Positions 52,853-64,000 of a stretch of DNA of 64,000 nucleotides are shown piece after piece; positions within the stretch are counted from its first letter, which is position 1; the number at the start of each line of letters is the position of its first letter. A program made the translations under genes and the position numbers. The DNA comes from Bombus terrestris. Its lineage: Eukaryota; Arthropoda; Insecta; Hymenoptera; Apidae. Under the pieces are notes generated by a model. The model was not told the origin of the DNA and did no database searches. It worked only from the letters and a program-made list of their open reading frames with translations. The stretch is from assembly GCF_910591885.1 (NCBI RefSeq), contig NC_063279.1:13392001-13456000 (forward strand). The letters are read 5' to 3'.

Positions 52853-55800
52853 ATGTCACACTACAGTAGAAATACAAGTACTCAAAGATCTGCGGTGATT
52901 GATTATGAACGTCAATTCCAAGAGGATTTAGAACTTGCTCAGGCAATGAGTTTGGAAAGTCTGGCACTAGAAAAATTTAAATTACAAAAGCAACGATCAG
53001 ATTTTAATAATATTCAGCAACAATGTGTTCCACAGAGTGATGGAAACAGCACTGTGCATAGTAGTTCATCAGAAAGGGATAATACACCACAAACCGAAAA
53101 GTAAATGAAATTTGTATCATTTTTATTTTACCATATATTTATTGCACAAATTAAAATGAATTTATAATAACAAAAATTATGTAGATTTCAGTGTAGAAGT
53201 AGACCAAGGCCTGGTTCCTGTAATACTAATCAATCTAGAAATGCTGTGATATTAGCACCGCCACCAGTTCCATCTAGAAGAAATTCAACAACAGCCACCA
53301 CAAGTCAAGAACATACTGTTGATTTGATTACATTTACAAGTCCAGTGAAGCAAGATAATTTAAATGATTATTGTTCACCTCCACCTCCACCTTCGTAAGA
53401 ATACAATTAATCACTCTGACAAATTATGAATTTTATAAAAACATTGGAGAATTATTAGTTAATAGTTATTAATTAATAATTATTTTTCCATAGCAGAAAA
53501 GCGACTGTAGAGCCAAGATGGGAAACTCATCCCTCATTATTGAAAAAACAAGGGAGAGTGTCACGTAGCATTAGTTCTGCAGGTTATCATTCTCGAGACT
53601 TCCGATATCAATCACTTTCCCCAGGGCCTAGATCTTCCACTGCACCTTGTACACCAGGAACTCCAAAAATTAGTCCTGTTATGTCAAGATCTAGTAGTAT
53701 TAACAGTAATGTACCTGATATAACGCCACAGGTAAATATCATAATATCTTCATCAGTATTCAGTGGTCAGTGTGGAATATGTTTTTTTTTTGTTGTAACA
53801 ATAATTTTGTTAATGATTCTTGCAGCCTGCATGGAATCTTAATGATTTAAAAAATTTTTTTCTTACTCATTCTCAGGTATATATTATGTATAAATCTTAC
53901 GTTCAGTTTAATATCTTCAACTATCAATTTAATAATGTCAGGTATAAAAATATTAGTTTTAAGTTTATCTGTAACTTATTTTTTATAGAAATTTTTTAAA
54001 AGACAAACATTCAATAATATTCATCATTTTTTTAAAGAATAAATTTTAATAATTTTTTGCAGATACCTCCATTACCTATGAATTATAGACCAAGTATTAC
54101 TCCTTCTATATGTGGTGTCCAAAAACCTACATTTTGTATGGATGACGAACAGCTGAATGTATTAAAAGTGATAGAGAAGAAGCCAAATAATAATCTTATA
54201 GATTTGAGTTCTTTTGATCAAGTAGATGATAAAACAAATGTTCGGGTTAGTGTACTAGAAGCATTTGATCCATTACTTGTTAAGATTGAAGATCAGAATG
54301 ATAGCACACAGGGACATAAAGATGGTAATATTTTGTTGAAATTTTATAAATAAAATAAAGTAATTGTATAAATATCTAATAATAATAATATGATGTGTTT
54401 AAGCAGAAATGCAATCGCAAGTGAGTGGATCAGTGTATGATCCATTCGATCCTTTCGATTACATGTATAGCACAAATGAAAGTGTTAATTCAGATCCAGT
54501 ATATGTTGCTGTGGAAAAGTCTGCTAAATCTCCAGCAGTATCTCCAGCTGCGCCACCACCACTACCTCCTAGAAATTCATCAGCTTGGAATACTATTGAA
54601 AGAAGAAGGACTTCCTTAGATAGAAGAGTAAAATTATTTCAAATGTTTAATTACTTAAATAAATAATTAATAACTAAAGTTTTAATAATCTTCATCGTTT
54701 ATATTACAGAAACGACAAACACGCTTGTATGAAAATGTAACAATGAGAAAAACTAGACCATCACTTTATGATTGCGATCTTAGAGCTTTCTATGACATGA
54801 TCAAATCTGTTCGAAGTTAGTAAAGTATAAGTAAACAATTTAGTATTTTTATAGAATTTACAATACATGTATATTAATTGACAAAATATGTTTAGGTGAA
54901 TTTCCGTTCAATGATCCCAGTACAAACATTGGACATGTAATCAGTCCAATGATGGAAAGTTTATATCCTGAAGGCACAAGTATAAAATTAGTTGTACATC
55001 CACAGTTAATGGATTCTGACGAAAATACTCCGTCCATTTCTTTTACATGCGATGGTAAGTTTACACACATAAAATTTATAATAAAAAAATTATGAAATAA
55101 ATTTCAACAATTTAACACATAAAATATCTTTTTTCAGTAAATTGTAGTGTTGAGCATGTTATTCTTAATGTCGCTTGTTCCTTAGAAGATGAAGATATAG
55201 TAAATATAGAGAAATATTGTCTGAGAGTATGGGGTTTAGCAGAATATTTTGCATCTAATACAACTTTAGCTCAGTACGAATATATACATCAATGTATCAA
55301 ATTAGAAAAAGACATTGAATTAGCTATCCTAACTAAAGCGCAAATAAAACGGTCTATAACACGAACAGTAAGTATTTTTTTGAATGTAAGGATATCTTAA
55401 TTAATAATTAATGTTATACGTACACAATTTTGTTTAAAGCTTCAAGATGATAATCGTGATCAATGTCTCAAGTTAGAAGATATTCTTCCAAATGAACCAG
55501 TACAACCTATTTCGTACGATACACTTCTTATTTTATTAGGTATGAAAACAAAAAATAATTTTTATGAAATTAAATTTTTATGAAAAAAATGTGACATATT
55601 TAAGTAATAGTTACGCATTTTCATATAAAAAATTGTAGAAACTGTAGAAAAAGAAATGGAACGCGTGGAAACTGCTGCCATACAATTAGCAACTACTAAT
55701 CATGGTTCCAGCCTTTTACCACAATTGCAACCCCGTAGTGTTGTCCAAGCAGTAAAAGCAGTATGTGCATTAATGGGAAACATAGAGACATTTGAAATTA

Positions 55801-58800
55801 CCGAAGCTGTTGATAATTTCGTAAATGCATGTTGTCAATTTTTACCTCAAGTTCATACAACAAATATAGAATGCAAGAAACCAGAAATTCTGCATGAAGA
55901 TGGTGATTATTCCGTAGTGACATTAAGAACAAAATTTCCAGATGTTATTGCATCTCATTGTCGAAAAATTCGCGATGCAATTCAAGATCTTGTAGAAACT
56001 TACTGTCATGCATTTAGGGTTGATTTTGAATTAAATAGCAGGGGAGAAGTTCCAACAAGTAAGAACATTAGAATTATAAAATTTCATTTTGACAGATAAT
56101 GAATTATAGAAATGATTAATTTTATTATATTTTTGTATAATAGATACATTAATATCGTCTGAGGTATTAGATACCATCCTAGTTCGTGTTGGAGCATTAC
56201 ATAGACTGCCAGGATCATGGAAACATGACGATTATATCATCGCAGCTCAAATATTTCACGGAACAAGACCTGTTGGAAATCCAGTTTTATCTGAACCTAT
56301 GGCAGTCAGTTCTAATTTTCATCCAAGAATTTTATTTAATTCATGGTAATAAAATTAAAAGCCACTATTAAATAACATTACTATTACTTTTAATTAATAA
56401 AAAATATTACTATTATTTTATTACTTCTATTACTATTAATAATAAAATTAACTATTAGTATATATTCTTTTTTGTATAAAAGGCTAGAATTTCGTGGGAT
56501 AAGCGTATGTCAAGTACCAAGAGAAGCAAGATTAGTGTTAGTTTTATATGGCCGTACATTGCAACCTACTGATCATGAATCTAATTCATCAGCAGAAAAT
56601 ACCATGCAAAAAGAAGAATTGGGATGGGGAGCTATACAATTTTTCGATTATGAAGGGTAATTGATTACATCTATTAAAGTGAGAAAGTATTTTACTATAT
56701 GTTTTTTTATATTTTTACTTACAGAGTTATGAGTCAAGGAAGCTTTTTCTTGTCACTTTGGCCAGCAATTGCTGATAAAAGATTAGGCCCAGCCCCAGCA
56801 GCTGGGATTCATCCTCATGGAGATACGCATGCTATTATTGGTGTAGAATTACCTGATTATGGTGGCAGAGTATTATTTCCTACAGAATTACGTGATTATG
56901 ATGTAGAATCTCTTGATTTTAATTCATTGGATCAGAACACACAAGAATTGTTAATAGATATTACACAGCAAACTACATTTTCAAGGTATACATATATTTT
57001 TTAATTACAAATATTAATAATAAACTATCTATATATCTATTAATTAATTAATTAATTTTTTAATAGACCACTTGTTGAAGAAAGAGAAATTCTATGGGAA
57101 AAACGACATTATTTGCATAATAAACCTGAAGCTTTACCTAAAGTACTTTTGGCTGCACATAGTTGGGATTGGGCATGTTTGCCTGATCTTCATGCATCTC
57201 TTAGAATTTGGAGTCCTTTACCTCCTGTCCAAGCTCTGCAATTATTGTTACCTTGGTATATATATATTTTAATGTTTTAAATATATATGTTTCAATGTTC
57301 TAAATATATATATATATATATGTATGTGAGATTGTTGATAATTGTACAACTAATCAAAGATACTTTATAGTTTTCCAGATATGAAAGTTAGAGAAATGGC
57401 AGTTGGATGGATTCGAGAACTGAGTAATGATGAACTCGTAGATTACTTACCTCAATTATTACAAGCGTTGAAGCATGAAACATATGAAACGTCCCCTCTT
57501 ACAAAGTTTTTATTAGAACGAGCTTTACTTTCTCCACGGGTAGCTCATCACATCTATTGGTTACTAACGCAAGCGTTACCAGGACAAAGTCCTCAAGTAA
57601 TTCAGATTGGAATAATTTTCTTTTACTTTAGAAATTTAAACAAGTATATTTAGTATACTCTATTTTCAGAATTCTGCTGAAACTACACCAGAGGATGATA
57701 AAAATATTAGTTCAGCACGTTATCATAGAAGGTTACAATTGATGTTACGAGCGTTACTAGCCGTCATTGGGGATGCACTAAGAAATAGTTTTCTTACGCA
57801 ACAATTACTCGTTAAAGTAAAATTTTTCCTTTCCTTCTTTCTTTAACGTATATTTTTGTATAAATTAGCAAATGTTAATGGTGTAACTCATAATATTGTA
57901 GAATTTATATGAAGTAGCGGAAAATATTAAGCAAACGAAAGAATCATTACGACTAGATGCGCTCAAAATTGGTTTACAAAATATACATTGTCAATTAATG
58001 GAAGATGATGGCACCTGTTTACCGTTGTCTCCTAGTAAACAAGTATTTGGTATAAATGTACAAAGTTGCTCATACTTTTCATCATTTACGCTTCCATTGA
58101 AAATCAACTTTATTAGCTGTGATGATGTAATTTGTCCAGCGATTTTTAAAGTATGTTCAGTTAACAAATACCTACTGTTATAATTTATTATGGTTTATTC
58201 TATACTAAAATAATCTTTAAGGTTGGAGACGATTTACAACAAGATATGTTAACTCTTCAAATGATGCGCATAATGGATAAACTTTGGTTAAAAGAAGGTC
58301 TTGATCTTAAAATGGTAACATTTGCTTGCGTACCTACTGGATACAAACGTGGGATGATAGAAATGGTTACAAATGCAGAAACATTGAGAAAAATACAGGT
58401 TGAGTTTGGCCTAACTGGATCATTTAAAGATCGACCTATTGCCGAATGGTTGGCAAAACATAATCCTTCAGAGTTGGAGTATGAACGAGCAGTAGAAAAC
58501 TTTACTGCATCTTGTGCGGGTTATAGTGTTGCTACCTATATCTTAGGAATTTGTGATAGACATAACGACAATATTATGTTAAAAACATCAGGTCACCTGT
58601 TTCATATTGATTTTGGGAAATTCTTAGGTGATGCTCAAATGTTTGGAAATTTTAAAAGGTAAATGTATCCTTATTTATATGTATTCACTACTTATAAAAT
58701 TAAATTATAATCTTTCATGTTTTTAATTAGGGATAGGACACCATTTGTATTGACATCTGATATGGCCTATGTTATAAATGGTGGAGACAAGCCATCAGCC

Positions 58801-61790
58801 AAGTTCCATCATTTCGTGGATTTGTGTTGTCAAGCATTTAATGTAGTGCGGAAGCATGGAAATCTAATTCTTCATCTTTTTGGATTGGTACGTCTATTCC
58901 TGTTATATTGTATATGTTAAGGATTTTGTGCCATTACAATTTAAAAATTTATATCGAAATATTATTAGACAGTAGTCTATTCGTTTACTATAAAAGACCT
59001 AATTGTTTACAAAATTGAATTAAAAAGGCAAAAGGATAGTTTGAACTTTTTTTGCTGGTAGTATAATTTAAACCATTACTAAGTTATGACAACAATAAAA
59101 CCGCAACGGAAGGACCTATCCACGCGTTTTATCAGAAAGTGGTCCGCCTATCACGCTAAACTATATACAGTCCGTAGTTAATTAGCGTTTATCGTCTGAG
59201 GTTCCGTAATATCGAACAATGCAGCAGTTTTAATCATTTATACGTAAAGCAAACAAGCGACAAACAATATATTAATAACAAACGGTTATAATATTAACTT
59301 TAAAAATATCATAGAAGTTATTGTATCACAAATAATTTTAACAAACAAGAGCATAGGTGTTAAAAATGGATGATTTATTGTTTCAAAAAAATAACATGAC
59401 TGATTTATATAAATCACATATTATACAACAAAAGCTCAGTGACATTGAAATCAAAGAATTGGTGAACAAATCTAAAATGAATAATTATACAAATTCACAG
59501 ATGACTTCGTCTGGCATTCCTGGTGTGACTGTGGATGCAGTTAGTTACGTACAAAAAGCTCTTCTTCCAGAGCAAACAAATCCTGAAGCAGCTGCAACAT
59601 TTGCCCGAATGATAGAAAGTTCACTTAAAAGTTGGTTTACACAGTTCAACTTTTTTCTACATAATTTAGCACAACTTAGATTTTCGGGCGACCATAATGA
59701 TGGAGCATTATTATCTTTTATACCACGTACATATACGTAAGTTTGTTAATATACTTTTTAATATTTGCTCCTAAGTGTAAATTTAAAATTTAAAATTATA
59801 CTTCTTAAAGTACATTGAGTGTTTGAAAAATGTCTATATGTTCACTGTAGAATGCAGCAGGAAGGTCAGTTAACAAGTGTTCAAGTGCATGGCTACCAAA
59901 AACGATATGATCCTGAAAAATATTATATGTATATCTTGCGTATACAACGAAAAGGTCATGCAGATCCTACTTATTTATTCCGATCATATAAGGAATTTTG
60001 TGAATTTTATCAAAAATTGTGCATTCACTTTCCTCTTGCAAAACTTGCTAGGTAAGTAAAGTATATTTTATTGCAATTTTATGTTATGACACGATTTTTA
60101 TAGTATAAATTAAAGTACATATTACAGTTGTTAATCAGCAATAATATATTAATAATAATTTATATAATATCATATATGATTCATATCTGTAGAGATTAAG
60201 CGTATATAGTAATTTAATTTATCTACATCATGCAGAAGATTTTATGTCTAATAGTCTAGATTATTCGACATATTGAATCCAATGCAAATAACTTTTTACT
60301 TTATCTTATTTTTCTATTGTTAGGATGAAGACTTGGATTGTTTAATATCAGTGCTAATAGTTTTCTTGTTATTTATATTGTTATTTATGTTTTTCTGCGA
60401 TTGTGATGCAGTTTGTGATATTCTTCGATAAAATTCAGGGGCAATCGATTTTCTAGACGAAGCTTTTTGTATCAATATTTGAGCACGGAAACGTTTAATA
60501 ATACCCATTTTTAATTTGATGTTCTTTTCTAAAACAATGCAGAATTAAATGTTATGTGTATATATATTTTTTAATTTGATAATAATACATACCTAGTATA
60601 AAATGTATATAAGGCATAATACATACCTTTTTAGTATAAAATGTATATTCAAACACTTCAAACAAATGTACAATCAATAGTACAAACTTCAATAAGTGTA
60701 AACATAAAATGACAATGCGTTTTATTATTGCTACTTGAATTGTTTGATAGATTTTTATAATATGATATCAGAATTTTGTGCTATCTTATATTTCGTATTA
60801 TCTAATCAGATTAGTATCTTCGATATAAAAAAAAGTTCCTTTGAAGTCAAATTTACAAGAATAATTTAGATGTTACTTTATCTTCGTGAGTAATCATAAT
60901 TAGTCATAATTCATAAAAAATTGATATAATTTATTTGTAAAATATTTATTTATAAAAATAGCATTATATGATTAATGTAAATAGATATTTATTTTACATA
61001 GCTTACCAAGTGGTATAAGTGTTGGAAGATCTAACATAAAGCAAGTTGCTGATAAACGACGAGCGGATATTGAGAAATTCCTTGTAAGTTTATTCAAGAT
61101 GGCACCAGAAATTTCTCAAAGTGATTTAGTATATACTTTCTTTCATCCTTTGTTGAGAGATCAACAAAATGCAGATATTCATTTACGTAAAGTAAAAGGT
61201 ATATGTTTTTTTTTCACAATATGGCTATCTAATATTTGGAGATATTGTAAATGTCATTATCATCTTTTTTTATTAGTTGGCAATTGGTGGGCTGAAAAAC
61301 CTGTAAGAGACAATGTACAAAGCGGACAAATTAAGATGTCTCTTCACTATACACGTGGAGCATTTTATGTGATGGTCTATCATGCAAGAGGATTACCCAA
61401 AGTAGCAAATTGTCAGGAACCAAATACATATGTTAAAGTTTATCTTAAACCTGATCCTTCAAAAAAGACAAAGCGAAAAACAAAAGTTGTAAAGAAAAAT
61501 TGTCATCCTTCGTTTATGGAAATGGTAATGAATTTAAATAAACAAATCAGTAGCTGTTGTTTCTTTTTGGTTGAGTTAAAATTCTCGGATGTATAATATG
61601 TATATGTTCATCACAGTTGGAATATAGAATGGCTCTAGACGTGATTAAAGAGAGAACTCTGGAAGCTACAATATGGAATCATGACACATTACAAGAAAAT
61701 GAATTTCTTGGTGGAATACGCTTACCTCTTGGACGTATCGATTTAACAACCGAAACAATTGAGTGGTTTTCGCTTGGAAGTATTCGATGA
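52853..61790 (+). CDS. Pi3K68D: class II phosphoinositide 3-kinase (PIK3C2 / Pi3K68D type)
   Basis: Twenty-five coding exons in perfect phase encode 1780 aa: 52853-53100, 53185-53394, 53494-53731, 53826-53876, 54063-54324, 54407-54627, 54710-54815, 54896-55054, 55138-55367, 55440-55539, 55639-56058, 56144-56345, 56483-56656, 56725-56985, 57067-57255, 57371-57596, 57670-57816, 57902-58150, 58222-58658, 58731-58887, 59501-59736, 59851-60051, 61002-61198, 61277-61524, 61617-61790. Domains: disordered N-terminus with UIM-like (21-36), Pro-rich, and DPFDPF (348-353); Ras-binding (about 450-575); C2 (about 750-900); helical PIK (about 960-1100); kinase (about 1190-1429) with CDRHNDN (1342-1348, catalytic D1347) and DFG (1361-1363); PX (about 1508-1620); terminal C2 (1641-1780). 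Class II enzymes make PI3P and PI(3,4)P2 on endosomal and plasma membranes. The PX-C2 end excludes class I and III. Symbol given for the Drosophila orthologue. Confidence 0.97.
59366..59500 (+). other. possible alternative first coding exon of PI3K-C2 (kinase-less isoform)
   Basis: Inside the 613-bp intron following kinase exon 20 (58888-59500), an ATG in good insect context (AAAAATGG, 59366) opens a 45-codon frame, starting MDDLLFQKN. It runs without a stop straight into exon 21 at 59501, in the correct reading phase. The preceding 260 bp are partly GC-richer (59099-59220), unlike the other introns. If transcribed from an internal promoter it would give a roughly 396-aa protein with only the PX and C-terminal C2 domains. 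Chance openness is possible. Confidence 0.3.
60320..60508 (-). other. small antisense ORF in PI3K-C2 intron
   Basis: An ATG in AAAATGGG context starts a 62-codon minus-strand frame (MGIIKRFRAQILIQKASS..., then Asn/Ser/Lys-rich). The first half is basic and amphipathic like a mitochondrial presequence, and an acceptor-like TTTTAG lies about 30 bases upstream of the ATG. It is inside the longest PI3K intron (60052-61001). I do not recognise it, and it may be a chance ORF. Confidence 0.2.
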
Positions 61791-61933
61791 ATGAATCGTC
61801 CAATGAACGAATTAACAAATTGAAAAGGAGATTTATTAATGCTCACAATTTGTTCTCGATAAGAGTGAAGAAAATGTAATTCTAATCGCACAATACTAAT
61901 TATAGCATTTCTATACTATGCACGCAATAGTGC

Positions 61934-61939
61934 AATAAA
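61934..61939 (+). terminator. AATAAA polyadenylation signal, PI3K-C2
   Basis: AATAAA lies 144 bases after the PI3K stop (61788-61790), in an AT-rich 3' UTR. A good candidate for the main 3' end. Confidence 0.55.
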
Positions 61940-63720
61940 AAAATAGTGTTTATGTATCACTTTAAATGACATTGATACATGCTTTCATGTTTAGGGAAGA
62001 CGTTTCTTAAAAAGTTAGCTAACGTCGTACAATCAATTATACATATAAAATCATATTCAATTGTAACATTGTAACAGCACATAAACAGAAGAGGCATATT
62101 TCATAAAATTATTCTGCCTTTGCAAGAAATTGCCAAAATTTGACAAGTAATAGATTTCTCGTCTAGCATATATTTAGTCACAATATTGATAATGAATTTG
62201 AATTTTGTTTTACAAGTATTCGATGGAAATTATTAAAAAGCATAGACCAGTAAGTTTACAGTAGGAAATTTTATTGGCATCTTAATAAGGATTTGATAAA
62301 CAGGTTCTTATGAAAGATATTTTATGCTATTTCTACCGAGAGGTACTTTCTAAGTATGATATATATTAATAATTGTAAATTAAAACTTTATTGTGTTACT
62401 CTATTGTAACAAAATCAAATACAAGATTTCCTAAATAGCGAGATGTAACAATATAGATCTTTATAAGTGCGTAATATTGCTCGATTATAAGTTATTTGCC
62501 TACAGTGAAGAAGGGAGACATTTTTTACTTTCGTATACAAATTTTAAATTATATATAAAAATCAAAATGTGTCTATATAAAATAGCAAAATCTATATAAA
62601 GGAAAAATTGCATATGTTTGTGTGTATTTAAGGGATATTTTATCCTGAAAAAGGAGAATGAAATTATGTAAATATGCTTTAAAATTTATAAATGTTTTTG
62701 TAATCAGTCTACGTATTGTGAATATATTTTATGTTGGTTCTTTAGATAAAAAGTATACACTATAACGAAAATGAAAGTTTGTGTTAATACATTATCGACG
62801 GAAGATTGTTAAATATTAATTTGATTATACATGTAATACATTAATATTTTTCCATCACTTTTATTTTATAGAAGAATTTTATTACGGAACAGTTTGACTA
62901 TCATAATTTATTATGAAACTAATAATATTATAAAGTGCAAAATACAATTAATATAATTCTTCTATTATTATATTTCTTCTAACCTTCTGTCATTAGTGTA
63001 TTAATGTAATTAACTTCGATCTAATCTTTCGTTATAAATATGTTTAAAATACAATGAGATAATTTAATAGTACAAGTTGCACCGTTTCTTCGCAATTACA
63101 AAAATTTTTAATAGTATAATTGTGAGAAAGGAATTGCGCTAATAAAATGCTCAAACTTTTTGCTTCTGCATTATAAAATGCTTTTGCATGTGCTTTCTAT
63201 AATCTTTATATTGTGACATAGAATCATGTAAATTTGGATAATTTATTTATATTTTGAATTTACTTTTGTTTCTTTAATCATGTGACATAAATATAAACAA
63301 AAATAATTCAATATTGGATTTCAATCATTTCCTTAATATTTTCGTGACCAGCCAAAAAATTAGAATCTTTTTTACGTCCTCCGTAATTCCCCACGGCGAA
63401 CATAGCAATCATTATAAAAGATTCGTCAGTGCCAATATCACTGATGAAGTACAGGATGGATGTTACATTTATGATGTCGATTTACCAACGTCTTGCTGGC
63501 CTTTCGATATAATTGCTAAGAATTTTTGTATCTGTCACTGCTCTGCGACACTCGAGGTGTGCGAGCGCGAGCCTTGTTGTCACCTTTGATATCTGCAGCC
63601 ATGAAAAGCAAAGTTGAATCTTTACATAAGCCAACCTTTCCCCTACGATGAAGGTCAAAGTATAAAATGATCTGTTTCACTGGTTCTTGAAACTTTATTT
63701 TTTCATTACAAAATCTCTAT
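61940..63720. other. downstream gene-free region
   Basis: AT-rich sequence with no supported exon. A slightly GC-richer patch at 63370-63640 holds a 91-codon frame without an ATG at its start and without recognisable family features. Confidence 0.5.
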
Positions 63721-63936
63721 TATTTACATTGTGCTATTTATTTAGATTGTTTTATTTATTTAGATTGTTTTATTTATTTACATTGTGTTATTTATTTACA
63801 TTGTGTTATTTATTTACATTGTGTTATTCATTTACATTGTGTTATTCATTTACATTGTATTATTTATTTACATTGTGTTATTTACCTACATTGTGTTATT
63901 TATTTACATTGTGTTATTTATCTACATTGTGTTGTC
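63721..63936 (+). repeat. 12-copy 18-bp minisatellite
   Basis: Twelve contiguous 18-bp units of the form TATTTACATTGTGTTATT. Units 2 and 3 carry TTTAGATTGTTTT variants and several units differ by one or two bases; the last unit is truncated. The 6-codon periodicity produces a spurious repetitive frame. Confidence 0.9.
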
Positions 63937-64000
63937 AATGTATTAATGTATTACGTAGCATATAGAATTTGTAATATTTCAATTAGTCTTACTAATCTCG

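Noticed and set aside
63314..63589. 91-codon Cys-containing plus-strand frame
   Set aside because: It begins at a TTG, lacks splice context and resembles no family I know; its openness fits the local GC-richer composition.
63687..63965. Repetitive FTLCYL-type frame
   Set aside because: Translation of the 18-bp minisatellite; the 6-codon period is a by-product of the unit length.

Overview
The window is nuclear DNA of an AT-rich insect. Bee-like Hymenoptera is my best guess, inferred from the base composition, the many short AT-rich introns (70-150 bp) and the insect-type families present (a CYP6-like P450 and a nose-resistant-to-fluoxetine family protein). I cannot name the species. Three multi-exon protein-coding genes can be assembled exon by exon with consistent reading phase, and all lie in the right-hand half.

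Layout. 1-31 kb is gene-poor: a decayed Tc1-type transposase (68-330), a possible orphan exon (519-740), a triple TATCGATA cluster (8784-8841), degenerate GC-rich repeats (23187-23335), and a broken LTR retrotransposon with an intact-looking gag part, enclosed by a 42-bp inverted repeat (25616-27279). 31.5-40.1 kb, minus strand, is a 14-exon nrf-6/acyltransferase-3 gene predicted at 1858 residues. It carries a very long acidic, repeat-rich N-terminal extension and a roughly 640-residue charged Ser/Arg/Glu tail. 40.1-46.2 kb is a non-coding divergent interval with one plausible TATA promoter. 46.2-50.9 kb, plus strand, is a complete 5-exon CYP6-type P450 (515 aa). 52.85-61.79 kb, plus strand, is a complete 25-coding-exon class II phosphoinositide 3-kinase (1780 aa, Pi3K68D/PIK3C2 type). 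The right end has a 12-copy 18-bp tandem repeat.

How the genes relate. The P450 and the PI3K-C2 lie head-to-tail on the plus strand. The nrf-like gene is divergent from the P450 across about 6 kb. Nothing in the sequence suggests a shared pathway. The P450 is a microsomal monooxygenase, the nrf-like protein an ER/plasma-membrane multi-pass putative acyltransferase, and the PI3K-C2 a membrane-trafficking lipid kinase.

The observations most worth following are: (a) the nrf-6-like protein with two unusual low-complexity extensions on opposite ends of the transporter-like core; (b) an in-frame ATG and 45-codon stop-free leader inside the one unusually long intron after the kinase exons of the PI3K gene, which could encode a kinase-less PX-C2 isoform; (c) endocytic motifs (UIM, DPF-DPF, clathrin-box-like) in the PI3K N-terminus; (d) the inverted LTR-edge structure around gag. 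All exon boundaries were read by eye from splice consensus, phase and family similarity; no alignment or transcript data were available.
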